Shown here: piece by piece, positions 33,431-42,646 of the stretch
Layout: each line of letters begins with the position of its first letter
Numbering within the stretch: position 1 is the stretch's first letter
Assembly: GCA_934500705.1 (NCBI GenBank)
Contig: CAKSTI010000011.1
Location: 1 to 64,000, forward strand
Origin: an uncultured Clostridia bacterium
GTDB taxonomy: Bacteria > Bacillota > Clostridia > UMGS1810
Direction of reading: 5' to 3'
Length of the DNA: 64,000 nt
Made by a program: the position numbers and the translations under genes
Notes under the pieces: generated by a model
The model's database searches: none
What the model was told of the DNA's origin: nothing
What the model saw: only the letters and a program-made list of their open reading frames with translations

Positions 33431-34693
33431 TTATCTGTCGGCGTCTCTCTTGATGAGTGTTACAATCTGACCTCTGCTGCATATAGCGTCGGGTGAGAAT
33501 GTTGTGTCGGAAGTTCCGCTTGTAACGCCGTTTTCAACCGCCCAGGCAACTGCCTCTGCGTAATCCGAAAATTCGCTTACATCGGTGAATTTGTCCGTTG
33601 TTTCCGTATCGGGTGCGTCGTGACTGAGCCACATATAAAGCACTGTTGCGGAACGTGTGCAAGGTGTGTTTGCCTCAAACTTTGTACCGTCAACCATACC
33701 GTTGAGTGCGCACCACAGTGCCGCATTGTAGTAGTAATCGCTCTCGCTTACGTCTGTGTAGGGGTTCTCGCCGCCTACAACGGGTGAGCCTGCCGCACGC
33801 CAGAGGAAGGTTATAATCTGCGCTCTTGTGCAGGTGTCATCGGGTGAGAATGTTGTAGCCGATGTTCCGGCGGTTATTTTCTTTTCCACTGCCCACTTTA
33901 CGGCATCGGCATAGTATGCGCCGTCTGCAACGTCTGTAAAGTTTACGGGTGCAATGTCGTCCTTTTTCTCCGGCTCGGCGGGTTTGTTGTCCTCTGACTT
34001 TGTGTCGTCGGGAGCTGTTGTTTCATCATCGTTTGTCTTTCTCTGATTTTCGGGAAGGTCAAGTCTTATGAGCTTGTTTACCGTGATTTCGTCGGAGAAC
34101 GAGCCGAAAGTAAGTCTTACTTTGCCCTTTAACGAACCGAGAGCCGTTCTTGTGGACTGAACCAAATCAAAGTCGCCGACCCACTCGATTGTCGAGCCGT
34201 TCTTGATATATGTTTTGAGGTCGTCCATAACTTCCTGCTCGGTTGTGTCATTGTATACGGGCATAGTCTTAACTCTTGCGGCAACCGCTTTAACGTCCTC
34301 GTCCAGAGTTTCTCTGTCGGCGTTAATCTCTGCCGCTACACCTGTAAGCTGCGGAATTTTAAAGTCGTACATTTCCTGTCTTTTGTAAACGTCACAGGTA
34401 ATTGTGATGTTTGCAAAGATACTGCCGTCTTTTTCGCTTGTTGCGTTCCAGATGCGGTAGTCTGCCTCTTTGGGAATGGAAAGTTCAACTTCGTCATAGG
34501 GTACAACTTTTGCTACTGCCTTCAAGAACTGGTCAACAGTCATATCGTTTACAACCTCAATGCTGTCGGCGTTATTTTTGATAGCCTTTCTTGTGTCCTC
34601 AATCATACCCAGTTCATCCTTTGCAAAGACAACGGTCTGGCACACTGTCAGAACCATACACAGTGCAAGAACAATACTTACAAATTTTTTCAT
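33431..34693 (-). CDS. Exported SLH protein with two unnamed repeat domains
   Basis: A 420-residue surface protein: signal peptide (about 1-24, MKKFVSIVLALCMVLTV), two copies of an approximately 85-residue domain (about 31-117 and 125-211), a Thr/Asp/Glu/Pro/Lys linker, and three C-terminal SLH repeats (about 245-420, with AVKWAVEKKITAGTS, FSPDDTCTRAQIITFLWRA, CARGQ-like ends). The repeats share a helix opening with an ND-x-T motif (EVVNDMTVDQFL, VYNDTTEQEV) and then beta strands. The same domain occurs three times in the neighbouring CAP protein. It starts 31 bases after that gene and probably shares its transcript. Confidence 0.82.
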   Translation of the reverse strand: MKKFVSIVLALCMVLTVCQTVVFAKDELGMIEDTRKAIKNNADSIEVVNDMTVDQFLKAVAKVVPYDEVELSIPKEADYRIWNATSEKDGSIFANITITCDVYKRQEMYDFKIPQLTGVAAEINADRETLDEDVKAVAARVKTMPVYNDTTEQEVMDDLKTYIKNGSTIEWVGDFDLVQSTRTALGSLKGKVRLTFGSFSDEITVNKLIRLDLPENQRKTNDDETTAPDDTKSEDNKPAEPEKKDDIAPVNFTDVADGAYYADAVKWAVEKKITAGTSATTFSPDDTCTRAQIITFLWRAAGSPVVGGENPYTDVSESDYYYNAALWCALNGMVDGTKFEANTPCTRSATVLYMWLSHDAPDTETTDKFTDVSEFSDYAEAVAWAVENGVTSGTSDTTFSPDAICSRGQIVTLIKRDADR

Positions 34694-34724
34694 CTTTTTG
34701 CATCTCCTTTTATTATTTAAAGCC

Positions 34725-36950
34725 TTAATCCAAGGCTCTGTTTAAAAATGTAACAATCTGCCCTCTGCTGCATATTTCATCGGGAGAAAAGGTTGTGTCG
34801 CTCGTTCCGCTCGTAACGGAATTTTCCACCGCCCACGCCACTGCACGGGCATATGCGGCGCTTGCGGAAACGTCCGTAAATTTGCTCTCTGCCGAACTGC
34901 CGGGAGAACCTGCGTTCTGCCACATATATGTAACCGTTGACGAACGTGTGCAGGGGGTGTCGCCCTCAAATAGGCTTGTCGTAACCATACCCTTTTCGCT
35001 TGCCCACAGAGCGGCATAGTAGTAATAGTCGTCCGCTCTTACGTCGCTGAACGGATTTGCCGTATCGGACTTCGGCGAGCCTACCGCACGCCAAAGGAAT
35101 GTGAGTATCTGCGCTCTTGTGCAGGTATCGTTCGGCGAAAACGTGGTTGCCGTTGTGCCTGTGGTAATGCCCTTATTCACTGCCCAGTCTACGGCGTTTG
35201 CAAAGTAGTCACCTGAACGTACGTCGCTGAATTTTGCCGTGCCGCCCTGCGCAGTTTCTCCGCCGTTGTCCGTATTTTTGGGAATGGTTACGGACGGCGC
35301 ATTGCCGCCCTTGCCGCCTACCGTAAGGGCAAACGGAACGTCTGAATAAAGGTTTAATGTATACACGCCGTTATCGGCGGTCATATAGTCAATGTCAAGC
35401 GGAACGTATGACACAATGCCGTTATCGGCGGTGCAGATGAGGTAATCCTTCTGCATCTCGTCCTCATCTATGTAGTCCGTCTTGCCCGACGCTGTAACAA
35501 TAGATGTTATGGAACATTTCACCCCTGCAAAGAGTTGGAGTGCAGTGCCGACCTTATCGTTGTCATATGCACCCGCTCCTATGTAGTTGTAACCGCTTTT
35601 AAGCAAATTTTCACGGTGGCCGTCACTGTTCATCCACGCCTTCATCGCCTGTTCGCCGGAAACCGCTCTGCCGGGAGCCGGGCACATATATATGTTCTCG
35701 CCGGCTGTTGAATAGTCAAAGTCGGTTATTGCCGTAAACGGCGCCTTGCCGTTAGGTCTTGTGTGAGAAAAGCTCTCCGCAAGCTCCGGCTCACGAATGT
35801 CGCACGCCTTTTGCAGTGCGTCAACCATTGTGAGCAGTTTGTCGCCAACCTTGTGGCGCTCCACGTTTGTGATGCGCAGGATTTCCCACTCCTCTTTATT
35901 TACGGAGATTTTGTCTCTGGGAATATTTCTCACAAGCATTTTCATCTTAAAGTGGAAACGTGTTTCCCTTGTTTCCTCTGCAAGGGTGAAGGTCATATAC
36001 GCTATGATTTCGCCGTCCGACTTAAATGTTGCGTTATTCTTTACAAAGCTCTTCCACGACAGCTTTGTGCCGTTTTTAACAGCCGCCTCTGCCACTTCGA
36101 GCATTTCCTCTTTGGTGCTCCTGTTGGTATATGTCAGTCTGTCAAGCGCCTTGCCGACAGCCGACCTGTCCTCGTCGATTTTTGCCGAATTTTCCGTCAC
36201 AATCGGCTCTATGGTCTTGCCGAGGGAACAGCCCTTTGTTTCCGCTGCGCAGACAAGCGTTACCGTTGCGGAAAGCGTTCCGTTTACCGTGGTGCTTGCC
36301 TTGACTATGTCAATGGAGCACTCGTCCGTATCTATTGTAACGTGACTGCCGCTCGGAATAGCCTTTTTCGCCATAGCGATAATGTCTTTGAGCTTTGTGT
36401 CGTTGCTGACTTCAAAGTCAAACATTGCCGAATTTATTGCCGAATATGCCGCTTGAAGTTCCTTTTTGGCATCGGACGCACTTATCTCGACAGTCGGGGT
36501 TTGTTTAACCTCGGTTTTATCCTCTGCGCCAACCGTCGCATCGCCGTCCTCCTCCGGATCGGTACCGCCCAGCGGAGCAATGGCCTTTTCCACCTCAAAT
36601 CCGTCCTCTGCGTCGTCCAGATATATGATTATTGTTGCCTTCACATATCCCGCACCGGCATTGGTCGCCTTTTTCAGCTTAAAGCTGTCTAATATAAACC
36701 CGGCGCCCACGTCCTTGCTCGATGAGTATTCGCACGCATCAAAAATCATATTTTCGAGGTCGTCTCTTGTAAAGTCGTTAGTTATCTCTGCCTTGTCAAA
36801 TGCGGATTTGAATGCGGCAACGTTTTTGCTGACTGCGGTTTCGGCATCGTCAACAACGGTCATAGCAAATACACGGTTTGAACACGGTGCAATGCCGGAC
36901 GCCGAAACGGCAAGAAAAGCCGCAAAAACACACGTCAAAAACTTTTTCAT
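34725..36950 (-). CDS. Exported CAP-domain (SCP/PR1) SLH protein with three unnamed repeat domains
   Basis: A 741-residue surface protein. Signal peptide (about 1-29), three copies of the unnamed approximately 85-residue domain (about 42-127, 162-250, 258-340; motifs ITNDFTRDDLE, VSNDTKLKDI, YTNRSTKEEM), a CAP domain (about 354-478) with its metal/catalytic-site residues His396 (SFSHTRPNGK), Glu418 (GENIY) and His445 (DGHRENLL), a 90-residue beta segment, and three SLH repeats (574-741). Bacterial CAP proteins include wall-associated and sporulation proteins such as YkwD; the molecular function is unsettled. The start at 36950 follows AGGAGAG; a longer frame upstream lacks a signal peptide and ribosome site. 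Confidence 0.87.
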   Translation of the reverse strand: MKKFLTCVFAAFLAVSASGIAPCSNRVFAMTVVDDAETAVSKNVAAFKSAFDKAEITNDFTRDDLENMIFDACEYSSSKDVGAGFILDSFKLKKATNAGAGYVKATIIIYLDDAEDGFEVEKAIAPLGGTDPEEDGDATVGAEDKTEVKQTPTVEISASDAKKELQAAYSAINSAMFDFEVSNDTKLKDIIAMAKKAIPSGSHVTIDTDECSIDIVKASTTVNGTLSATVTLVCAAETKGCSLGKTIEPIVTENSAKIDEDRSAVGKALDRLTYTNRSTKEEMLEVAEAAVKNGTKLSWKSFVKNNATFKSDGEIIAYMTFTLAEETRETRFHFKMKMLVRNIPRDKISVNKEEWEILRITNVERHKVGDKLLTMVDALQKACDIREPELAESFSHTRPNGKAPFTAITDFDYSTAGENIYMCPAPGRAVSGEQAMKAWMNSDGHRENLLKSGYNYIGAGAYDNDKVGTALQLFAGVKCSITSIVTASGKTDYIDEDEMQKDYLICTADNGIVSYVPLDIDYMTADNGVYTLNLYSDVPFALTVGGKGGNAPSVTIPKNTDNGGETAQGGTAKFSDVRSGDYFANAVDWAVNKGITTGTTATTFSPNDTCTRAQILTFLWRAVGSPKSDTANPFSDVRADDYYYYAALWASEKGMVTTSLFEGDTPCTRSSTVTYMWQNAGSPGSSAESKFTDVSASAAYARAVAWAVENSVTSGTSDTTFSPDEICSRGQIVTFLNRALD

Positions 36951-36981
36951 AGCCCACTCTCCTTTTATAGTTCTATCGTAT

Positions 36982-37053
36982 ATTATAGTACACCTGTGCG
37001 CAGACTTTTTCAAGCAGAATGTCATAACTTGCAAAAAAACGACATAACTTGCA
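36982..37053 (-). promoter_or_regulatory. Promoter with paired direct repeats before the CAP/SLH genes
   Basis: The minus strand has TATAAT (36987-36982) with no consensus -35 at 17 bases (TTGAAA is 20 away). Upstream, G(T/A)CATAACTTGCA occurs twice on the plus strand (37021-37033 and 37041-37053), exactly 20 bases apart, about -46 to -78 from the start site. This is the arrangement of an activator-dependent promoter. Confidence 0.5.
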
Positions 37054-37056
37054 CTT

Positions 37057-37773
37057 TTAATACGTAGAAATTTTCTCGCTTGCACGCTCAACCGCATCAC
37101 GGGAATTTTTCCAGTCCTCGTCCTTGTAGCGGTAGTCAAACTTTTTGGTAAACCAGCTTATGTCGTCCTGAACACGTTTAAGGTTTTCGCTTTCAAGCGC
37201 TATGAGCTTTTCCGCAAAGTCGTGAGCCTCGCCCTCGCCAAGGCATACGGCGCACTTTTTGAGGAGCAGTTCAAAGTGGTGAACGCAAAATCCCTGCGAA
37301 TTAAAAAACTTTTTCCTGAACTCCGCCTCGCTCTTGTAGAGATAAAAAAGGTTATCGATGAACATCTCCATAACGCTGTCTAACCGCTCGCAGATTACGC
37401 ACGAATTTATAACGTACGAGAAGCTCTCCGCCGCCTTTGATATGTCGTCGTTTTTAGACTTGCCGATACTGATTTTTTTGGGTTTTCTCAGGCTCTTTGC
37501 CATTTTGTCCGTCTGCTCGGCAAGATGAGCAAGCCGTGTTTCCAGAATGAGCGCATAGCTTAACTTGTTTGCGCTTGAAAGCAGCATTTTTGTGTGTCTG
37601 GGGCAGTACCCCTTTTCGTTGGACTTAATCCTCTCGTCCGGCTGCATCATACTGTCGCCGAGGGTGTACTCCACTCTGTCCGCCTCCTCTTTTTTCGCAA
37701 AGCGGCACAGGGGGCACTCCGACGCCTCATCAAATGCGTCATTTATCGGTATGGTATATATTCTCTCTTTCAC
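37057..37773 (-). CDS. DUF6062 family protein, cysteine/histidine pairs
   Basis: A 238-residue cytoplasmic protein with no signal or membrane segment. It shows four spaced Cys/His pairs: CPLC near residue 20, CPRH near 57, CVIC near 130 and CVHH near 163, which could bind two zinc ions. The N-terminal RIYTIPINDAFDEASECPLC opening fits the uncharacterised DUF6062 family of Clostridia. It starts with GTG eight bases after the thiN stop, with GAGGTG ahead, so it is the tail of the housekeeping run. Function unknown. Confidence 0.72.
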   Translation of the reverse strand: MKERIYTIPINDAFDEASECPLCRFAKKEEADRVEYTLGDSMMQPDERIKSNEKGYCPRHTKMLLSSANKLSYALILETRLAHLAEQTDKMAKSLRKPKKISIGKSKNDDISKAAESFSYVINSCVICERLDSVMEMFIDNLFYLYKSEAEFRKKFFNSQGFCVHHFELLLKKCAVCLGEGEAHDFAEKLIALESENLKRVQDDISWFTKKFDYRYKDEDWKNSRDAVERASEKISTY

Positions 37774-37781
37774 CTTGCACC

Positions 37782-38426
37782 TCAGTCTTTTGATTTAATT
37801 ACAAGCACACTGCCGTCCCTTACGGTAACGGTGCCGTATGCGCCCGTTATCTCGTTGCTTATGCCAAGCGTTGACGCACGGTGCATTACGGCGTCCGCAA
37901 GCGGATATTTAAAGCCCGTCAAGGTTACGCCGTTTGCCGTTTCGCTTACCGGCACGACGGAAACATACTTAAATCCGTCCGCTTTAACGGTAATGCTTGA
38001 ATTTTTTAAAAATTCTATAACATTGTTTTCGTTTGCAATCTGCGCTCTTACGCCGAGGGAGTTCAGCTTTTCGAGCATAAAGATATTTGCAAGCGTATGG
38101 TCTGCACGGCCTCCGAGCGCACCTAAGATTAATATGCTTTTAAATCCCATCTTGCACGCACACATAAGGGCGTGCTCGGTGTCGGTGTCGTCCTTTTCGC
38201 ACTGCAAAACCTCGGTCTTTGCGCCCTTTGCCGAGCTTAATTCAAGAGCCGTTCCGGCATCGCACGAGTCAAAGTCGCCCACAATCAAATCCGCCGTTAT
38301 GCCCATCTTTTCGCAGTGGACTATTCCGCTGTCGGCGCATATAACACAGTCGCCGCCGTCTATAAGACTGCGTGCACAGCCGTAATCGTCTATGCTTCCG
38401 CCGGAGATTATAACCGCCCTGCTCAC
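37782..38426 (-). CDS. thiN: Thiamine pyrophosphokinase
   Basis: A 214-residue thiamine diphosphokinase that makes thiamine diphosphate from thiamine and ATP. The conserved ADSGIVHCEKMG, DLIVGDFDSC, QCEKDDTDTEHAL and LGALGGRADHTLAN segments hold the Asp residues that bind magnesium and ATP. The C-terminal domain (about 140-214) is the beta-sandwich thiamine site. I place the start at the GTG at 38426, whose GTGA overlaps the rpe stop and which lies eight bases after GAGGAG; a GTG three codons earlier sits on top of that site. This position after rsgA-rpe is conserved in Firmicutes. Confidence 0.93.
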   Translation of the reverse strand: MSRAVIISGGSIDDYGCARSLIDGGDCVICADSGIVHCEKMGITADLIVGDFDSCDAGTALELSSAKGAKTEVLQCEKDDTDTEHALMCACKMGFKSILILGALGGRADHTLANIFMLEKLNSLGVRAQIANENNVIEFLKNSSITVKADGFKYVSVVPVSETANGVTLTGFKYPLADAVMHRASTLGISNEITGAYGTVTVRDGSVLVIKSKD

Positions 38427-39067
38427 TTGCCGCACTCCTCAACGAACTGCCTTGCCGCCGCCGTAACGTCCTGTGCTCCGAAGATTGCGGAGCCTGCCAC
38501 AATGACGTTTGCCCCGGCGTCAAGAACCTTTTCTACATTATTTAGCTTAATTCCGCCGTCAACCTCGATGTCAATATCGGGATTGAGTGCTCTTAAACTC
38601 TTGATTTTATCCACACTGCTCTCGATGAACGCCTGAGCACCGAAACCGGGGTTTACGCTCATAACGAGCATCATATCGAGCCTGTCCGCATACGGCTTTA
38701 AAACATCGGCGCAGGTTGGCGGATTTATTGCCATTGCAAGTTTTCTGCCGTACTTTTGCGTGAGGTCGTATATTGCGTCAAAGTCCGGCTGTGCCTCATA
38801 GTGCACGGTCAGAATATCCGCCCCGGCTTTTAAAAATTCCTCGGCGTATTTTTGCGGTTTTTCTATCATAAGGTGAACGTCAAGCGTCATATCCGTAACA
38901 CGTCGGAGCGATGCAACCATTGACGGGCCAAAGGTGATGTTGGGCACAAAGTGGCCGTCCATAACGTCTATATGCACATACGGCACATTCGCCTTTTCGA
39001 TTTTTTTAATGTCCCTTTCCAGATTTGCAAAATCTGCGGAAAGTATGGACGGGGAAATTTTTATCAT
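38423..39067 (-). CDS. rpe: Ribulose-phosphate 3-epimerase
   Basis: A 214-residue TIM-barrel enzyme interconverting ribulose-5-phosphate and xylulose-5-phosphate in the pentose phosphate pathway. Visible motifs are SILSADFANL at the N-terminus, HIDVMDGHFVPNITFGP (metal His and Asp), LDVHLMIE, SVNPGFGAQAFIE and EVDGGIK. Its length is typical of the family. It lies four bases after rsgA and overlaps thiN. Confidence 0.96.
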   Translation of the reverse strand: MIKISPSILSADFANLERDIKKIEKANVPYVHIDVMDGHFVPNITFGPSMVASLRRVTDMTLDVHLMIEKPQKYAEEFLKAGADILTVHYEAQPDFDAIYDLTQKYGRKLAMAINPPTCADVLKPYADRLDMMLVMSVNPGFGAQAFIESSVDKIKSLRALNPDIDIEVDGGIKLNNVEKVLDAGANVIVAGSAIFGAQDVTAAARQFVEECGK

Positions 39068-39071
39068 TGGT

Positions 39072-39944
39072 TTACCATTCCTTTCTGGACGATATGACGT
39101 TTAAAAAGTTTTTGTAATTTTCAAAGCGTGATGCGGCTATCTTGCCCTCCTCCGCTGCGGCGCACACGGCGCAGACGTTTGAATTGCCCGTGTGATTGCA
39201 CATACGGAAGCGGCAGCCGTCCTCATATTTTTTAAATTCGGGAAAGTATTCTTTAAGCTCGTCCGCAGTTATTTTGTCAGGAATTTCGAGCATACTGAAA
39301 CCGGGCGTGTCCACTATGTAACCGCCCCCGTACTCTATGAGTTCGACGTGGCGTGTAGTGTGTTTTCCACGGCGGAGCCTCTCGCTCACCTCGCCCGTCT
39401 GCATTACCTCGCTGCCAAGTACGGCGTTTAAAAGGCTTGACTTGCCCACGCCCGAAAAGCCGGCAAATGCCGTTGTTCTGCCCTCCAGGATTTTGCGCAC
39501 AAGCTCTATGCCAACGCCCTCAATCGTACTTGTGGTAAAGGCATTGTAGCCTATATTGCGGTACAACTGAACAAGCTCGTTCGCACTGCCGTCGTCAAGG
39601 TCGAATTTGTTAAACACGATGGAAACGTCAACGTTGTTTTTCTCCGCAACAATGAGCATTTTGTCTATAAACACGGGGTCGGGCGCAGGGTTTGCCACCG
39701 CCGCCACAATTATCATAGCGTCGATGTTTGAAACGGGCGGACGGATAAAGCTGTTTTTTCTCTCAAAAATTCCGTCAATACTGCCCTTGCCCTCTGCCGT
39801 AACGGTGAGCGACACGTTGTCGCCCACGCACGGGGACAGATTTTTGTTCCTGAATTTGCCCCGTGCCCTGCACTCGATTATTCCGTCGGGCGTTTTTACA
39901 TAGTAAAATCCGCCTATGCCTTTTAAAATCTTACCTTCTGCCAT
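39072..39944 (-). CDS. rsgA: Ribosome small-subunit-dependent GTPase RsgA
   Basis: A 290-residue circularly permuted GTPase that helps mature the 30S subunit. An OB-fold (about 1-65) precedes the GTPase domain with the permuted order: NKFDLDD (G4), then Walker A GFSGVGKSSLLN, then DTPGF (G3). The C-terminal zinc site reads CRFRMCNHTGNSNVCAVC. The ATG at 39944 follows GAGGGG; a TTG four codons earlier is possible. It starts 13 bases after the PASTA kinase gene, the usual order in Firmicutes. Confidence 0.95.
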   Translation of the reverse strand: MAEGKILKGIGGFYYVKTPDGIIECRARGKFRNKNLSPCVGDNVSLTVTAEGKGSIDGIFERKNSFIRPPVSNIDAMIIVAAVANPAPDPVFIDKMLIVAEKNNVDVSIVFNKFDLDDGSANELVQLYRNIGYNAFTTSTIEGVGIELVRKILEGRTTAFAGFSGVGKSSLLNAVLGSEVMQTGEVSERLRRGKHTTRHVELIEYGGGYIVDTPGFSMLEIPDKITADELKEYFPEFKKYEDGCRFRMCNHTGNSNVCAVCAAAEEGKIAASRFENYKNFLNVISSRKEW

Positions 39945-39956
39945 ACTACCCCTCAA

Positions 39957-41903
39957 CTATTCGGAAAAGTCCACAACCTTGCTCGAAACGAGAACTCCGT
40001 CAAAATAAATGGAAAATTCGTTCTTGGTCGAGCCTTTTACTTTGAGCACAACCTGCGGGTCTTTCTGCGGATTGAGCGTTGCGGAGAACACTTCCTTTTC
40101 CGCCGATGAGCCGTCCGCCGGTTTTGAAACCACACGAACCGCCACGCTTGCCCTGTCTGTCGGCAAATCTATGGAAATTGTCTTGGTGCGTGTTGTCTGG
40201 GCGGGAGTTTCAGTCTTGCCTTCGTTTTCATCGCTTACTTTGCCGGCAACCTTTACATTGACCTCTGTCTTTGCCTTTACGCTCTCGCCGCTTGCGATGC
40301 TCTGGTTTATGACCGTTCCCGGTTCGTAGATGTCGCTCTCAACGTACTCAACTTTGCCCATTTTGAGGGTGTTTTTGAGGAGCAGCTGCTGTGCGGCGTC
40401 GATTTTTTTGCCCACGAGGTACGGAACTATCACTTCCATATCTTCATAGCCTTTGCTTACGTACACAGTGAGCTTTGAGCCTTTTTGCTTTATGCTGATT
40501 ACACAGCCTTCGGCAATCTCAGTGTCCGACTTTTCCTCGGTTGTTATCTTGTAACCCTTTGCCTTTAACTTTTCCTCCGCTTTGTCGGCTTTCATACCGA
40601 TGTACTCGTCAAAGTCAATCTCGCCGGGGCCGTCGCTCAAATACACGACGATTACCTCGCCTTTTTTGACCTTTCTGCCCTCTGCGGTTTTCTGCTCAAC
40701 AACGTTGTCTATGTCCTCGGCGCTGTTTACACGGTCGCCGACTTCGAGCGTGAGTCCGAGCTGACCTGCCTTTTGCTTGGCAAGGTCGTAATTCATTCCC
40801 ACAAAGTTGGGCACTTCCACGTCTTTGTTATTAAACAGACTGAATATCGGCAAATCGGGATAGAGCACCCACGTTATGCCGAGAGAAACTCCGCCGACGA
40901 GCAAAAACGCAATGAGCACTGCGGCAAAAATCATATTGCCGACGCCTTTGGGCTTTTCCTCACTGCCGTCATCGTCGTAATCCTCATCGTCCGCCTCTTC
41001 CGCCGGAATGGCTTCGTCGGACTGGGGCTCCTGTTCTGACGGTTCGGTTTCCTGCGGAATTCTTTCCTCCTCATCATCTCCCGGAAGTCTTGGCATAATG
41101 GCTTCAAGGTCGCTTTTCATAGAGGTGATTGTCTGGTAGCGGTTTCTTGTTTCCTTGCTTATTGCCTTCATAACAATTTCCTGCAACTCCGCCGGTATCT
41201 CCGGGTCTATCTCGCACGGGGGGACGGGTCTTTCTTCCAGGTGCTTCATAGCGACGGCAACGGGCGAGTCGCTCTCAAACGGCACTTTGCCCGTGAGCAT
41301 CTCGTAGAGCACTATTCCGAGGGAATATATGTCCGACTTGCAGTCAACGTATCCGCCTCTTGCCTGTTCGGGCGAGATGTAGTGAACAGAGCCTAAAATG
41401 CTGTCGCCCACCTGCATTGTGGCGTTTGTGCTCGCACGTGCTATGCCAAAGTCCGTAACTTTGACACGGTTGTCGGAAGTTATCATTATATTGTGCGGTT
41501 TAATGTCACGGTGAACTATGTTTTTCTCGTGCGCCGCCTCCAATGCGGCACAGATTTGCTCTGCGATGTACGCCGCCTCACGGCACGGGATTTTGCCCTT
41601 TTTCTTTATATATTCTTTAAGCGTGATACCGTCTATATACTCCATTACTATATAGTGGCAGCCCTTGTCCTCGCCGACATCGTATATCGACACGATATTA
41701 GGGTGTGTAAGTCCTGCGGCAGACTGCGCCTCGGTGTTAAAACGCTCTATAAACTCGTCGCCGCCTTCGAGGTCGCCACGCAAAACCTTTACGGCAACCG
41801 TTCTGTTCAAAAGACGGCAGTGCGCCTTATACACGTGCGCCATTCCGCCTTTGCCTATTTCTTCAAGTATTTCATATCTGCCGCCGAGAATTGTTCCTAT
41901 CAT
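39957..41903 (-). CDS. prkC: PASTA-domain serine/threonine kinase (PrkC/Stk1)
   Basis: A 648-residue membrane kinase. The Hanks-type kinase domain (about 8-265) has the glycine loop GKGGMAHVYKA, VAVKVL, the catalytic HRDIKPHNI and DFGIARA. An acidic juxtamembrane stretch leads to one membrane span (about 325-348). Three PASTA repeats (about 360-565: VEVPNFVGMNYDLAKQKAG, then a degenerate second and IVPYLVGKKIDAAQQLL) and a C-terminal beta domain lie outside. PASTA repeats bind muropeptides or lipid II, so it links wall status to growth and division. The phosphatase encoded just upstream reverses its action. The start at 41903 follows GAGGAG. Confidence 0.95.
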   Translation of the reverse strand: MIGTILGGRYEILEEIGKGGMAHVYKAHCRLLNRTVAVKVLRGDLEGGDEFIERFNTEAQSAAGLTHPNIVSIYDVGEDKGCHYIVMEYIDGITLKEYIKKKGKIPCREAAYIAEQICAALEAAHEKNIVHRDIKPHNIMITSDNRVKVTDFGIARASTNATMQVGDSILGSVHYISPEQARGGYVDCKSDIYSLGIVLYEMLTGKVPFESDSPVAVAMKHLEERPVPPCEIDPEIPAELQEIVMKAISKETRNRYQTITSMKSDLEAIMPRLPGDDEEERIPQETEPSEQEPQSDEAIPAEEADDEDYDDDGSEEKPKGVGNMIFAAVLIAFLLVGGVSLGITWVLYPDLPIFSLFNNKDVEVPNFVGMNYDLAKQKAGQLGLTLEVGDRVNSAEDIDNVVEQKTAEGRKVKKGEVIVVYLSDGPGEIDFDEYIGMKADKAEEKLKAKGYKITTEEKSDTEIAEGCVISIKQKGSKLTVYVSKGYEDMEVIVPYLVGKKIDAAQQLLLKNTLKMGKVEYVESDIYEPGTVINQSIASGESVKAKTEVNVKVAGKVSDENEGKTETPAQTTRTKTISIDLPTDRASVAVRVVSKPADGSSAEKEVFSATLNPQKDPQVVLKVKGSTKNEFSIYFDGVLVSSKVVDFSE

Positions 41904-41917
41904 AGTAAATCTCCTCA

Positions 41918-42646
41918 TCAATTTATTTCAGCCGCCGCCACGGTTATGTTATCTCTGCCGCCGTTTTCGTTGGCAAGAGCAACAAGAGCGTGCACAGCTT
42001 CGTCAAGTTCTTTTGTAAGAAGTGCGCTGATTTGCTCATCGCTCACAAAGCCGTACAGACCGTCCGAGCAGAGCAGGATTTTATCGCCCTTTGAAACATC
42101 GGTTCTGAATATGTCAATATCGACCATACTCTCCGAGCCTACCGCTCTTGTGATGACGTTTTTCTTGGGGTGGTTTCTCGCCTCGTCCTTTGATATAATC
42201 CCCTTGGACACAAGGCTCTCCACATATGAGTGGTCTGTTGTTATCTGTTTAAGCTCACCTTTTGAAAAGTGATACAGTCTGCTGTCGCCCACGTTTGCGG
42301 TATACAGCGTGCCGCCCGTGATAATTGCGACAACGGCGGTTGTGCCCATACCGACAAGCTCAAAGTCTTTGAGCGACGCCGAATAGATATTTCCGTTCGC
42401 CTCAAAAACCGCTATACGCAAAAGGTCGCAGATTTCCTCATCGGTTAAGTTTTCCCGGTAGCCGCCGAGTATCTTTATGACAATCTGCTCAATGGCACTG
42501 CGACTCGCCGTTCTGCCGCCCTTGTGACCGCCCATACCGTCTGCCACTATGAGCAGTGCGGCATTGTCGTCTATCTGCTTTGCGTAGACGGAGTCTTGAT
42601 TTTCCTTTCTGATGCGCCCGACATCGGTTGCGTATGATATTATCAT
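41918..42646 (-). CDS. PP2C-family serine/threonine phosphatase (Stp/PrpC)
   Basis: A 242-residue PPM phosphatase that dephosphorylates targets of the PASTA kinase encoded next. The metal-binding residues are in RKENQDSV near residue 12-18, VADGMGGHKGG near 36-45, LCSDGLYGF near 193 and the C-terminal GGRDNITV. The start at 42646 follows GGGAGG and overlaps the rlmN stop (ATGA). Confidence 0.95.
   Translation of the reverse strand: MIISYATDVGRIRKENQDSVYAKQIDDNAALLIVADGMGGHKGGRTASRSAIEQIVIKILGGYRENLTDEEICDLLRIAVFEANGNIYSASLKDFELVGMGTTAVVAIITGGTLYTANVGDSRLYHFSKGELKQITTDHSYVESLVSKGIISKDEARNHPKKNVITRAVGSESMVDIDIFRTDVSKGDKILLCSDGLYGFVSDEQISALLTKELDEAVHALVALANENGGRDNITVAAAEIN

Noticed and set aside
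35763..36692. A 309-codon frame on the plus strand inside the CAP/SLH gene
   Set aside because: It is antisense to a protein with clear CAP and repeat domains and is rich in Cys/Arg/Phe, as expected of a shadow frame.
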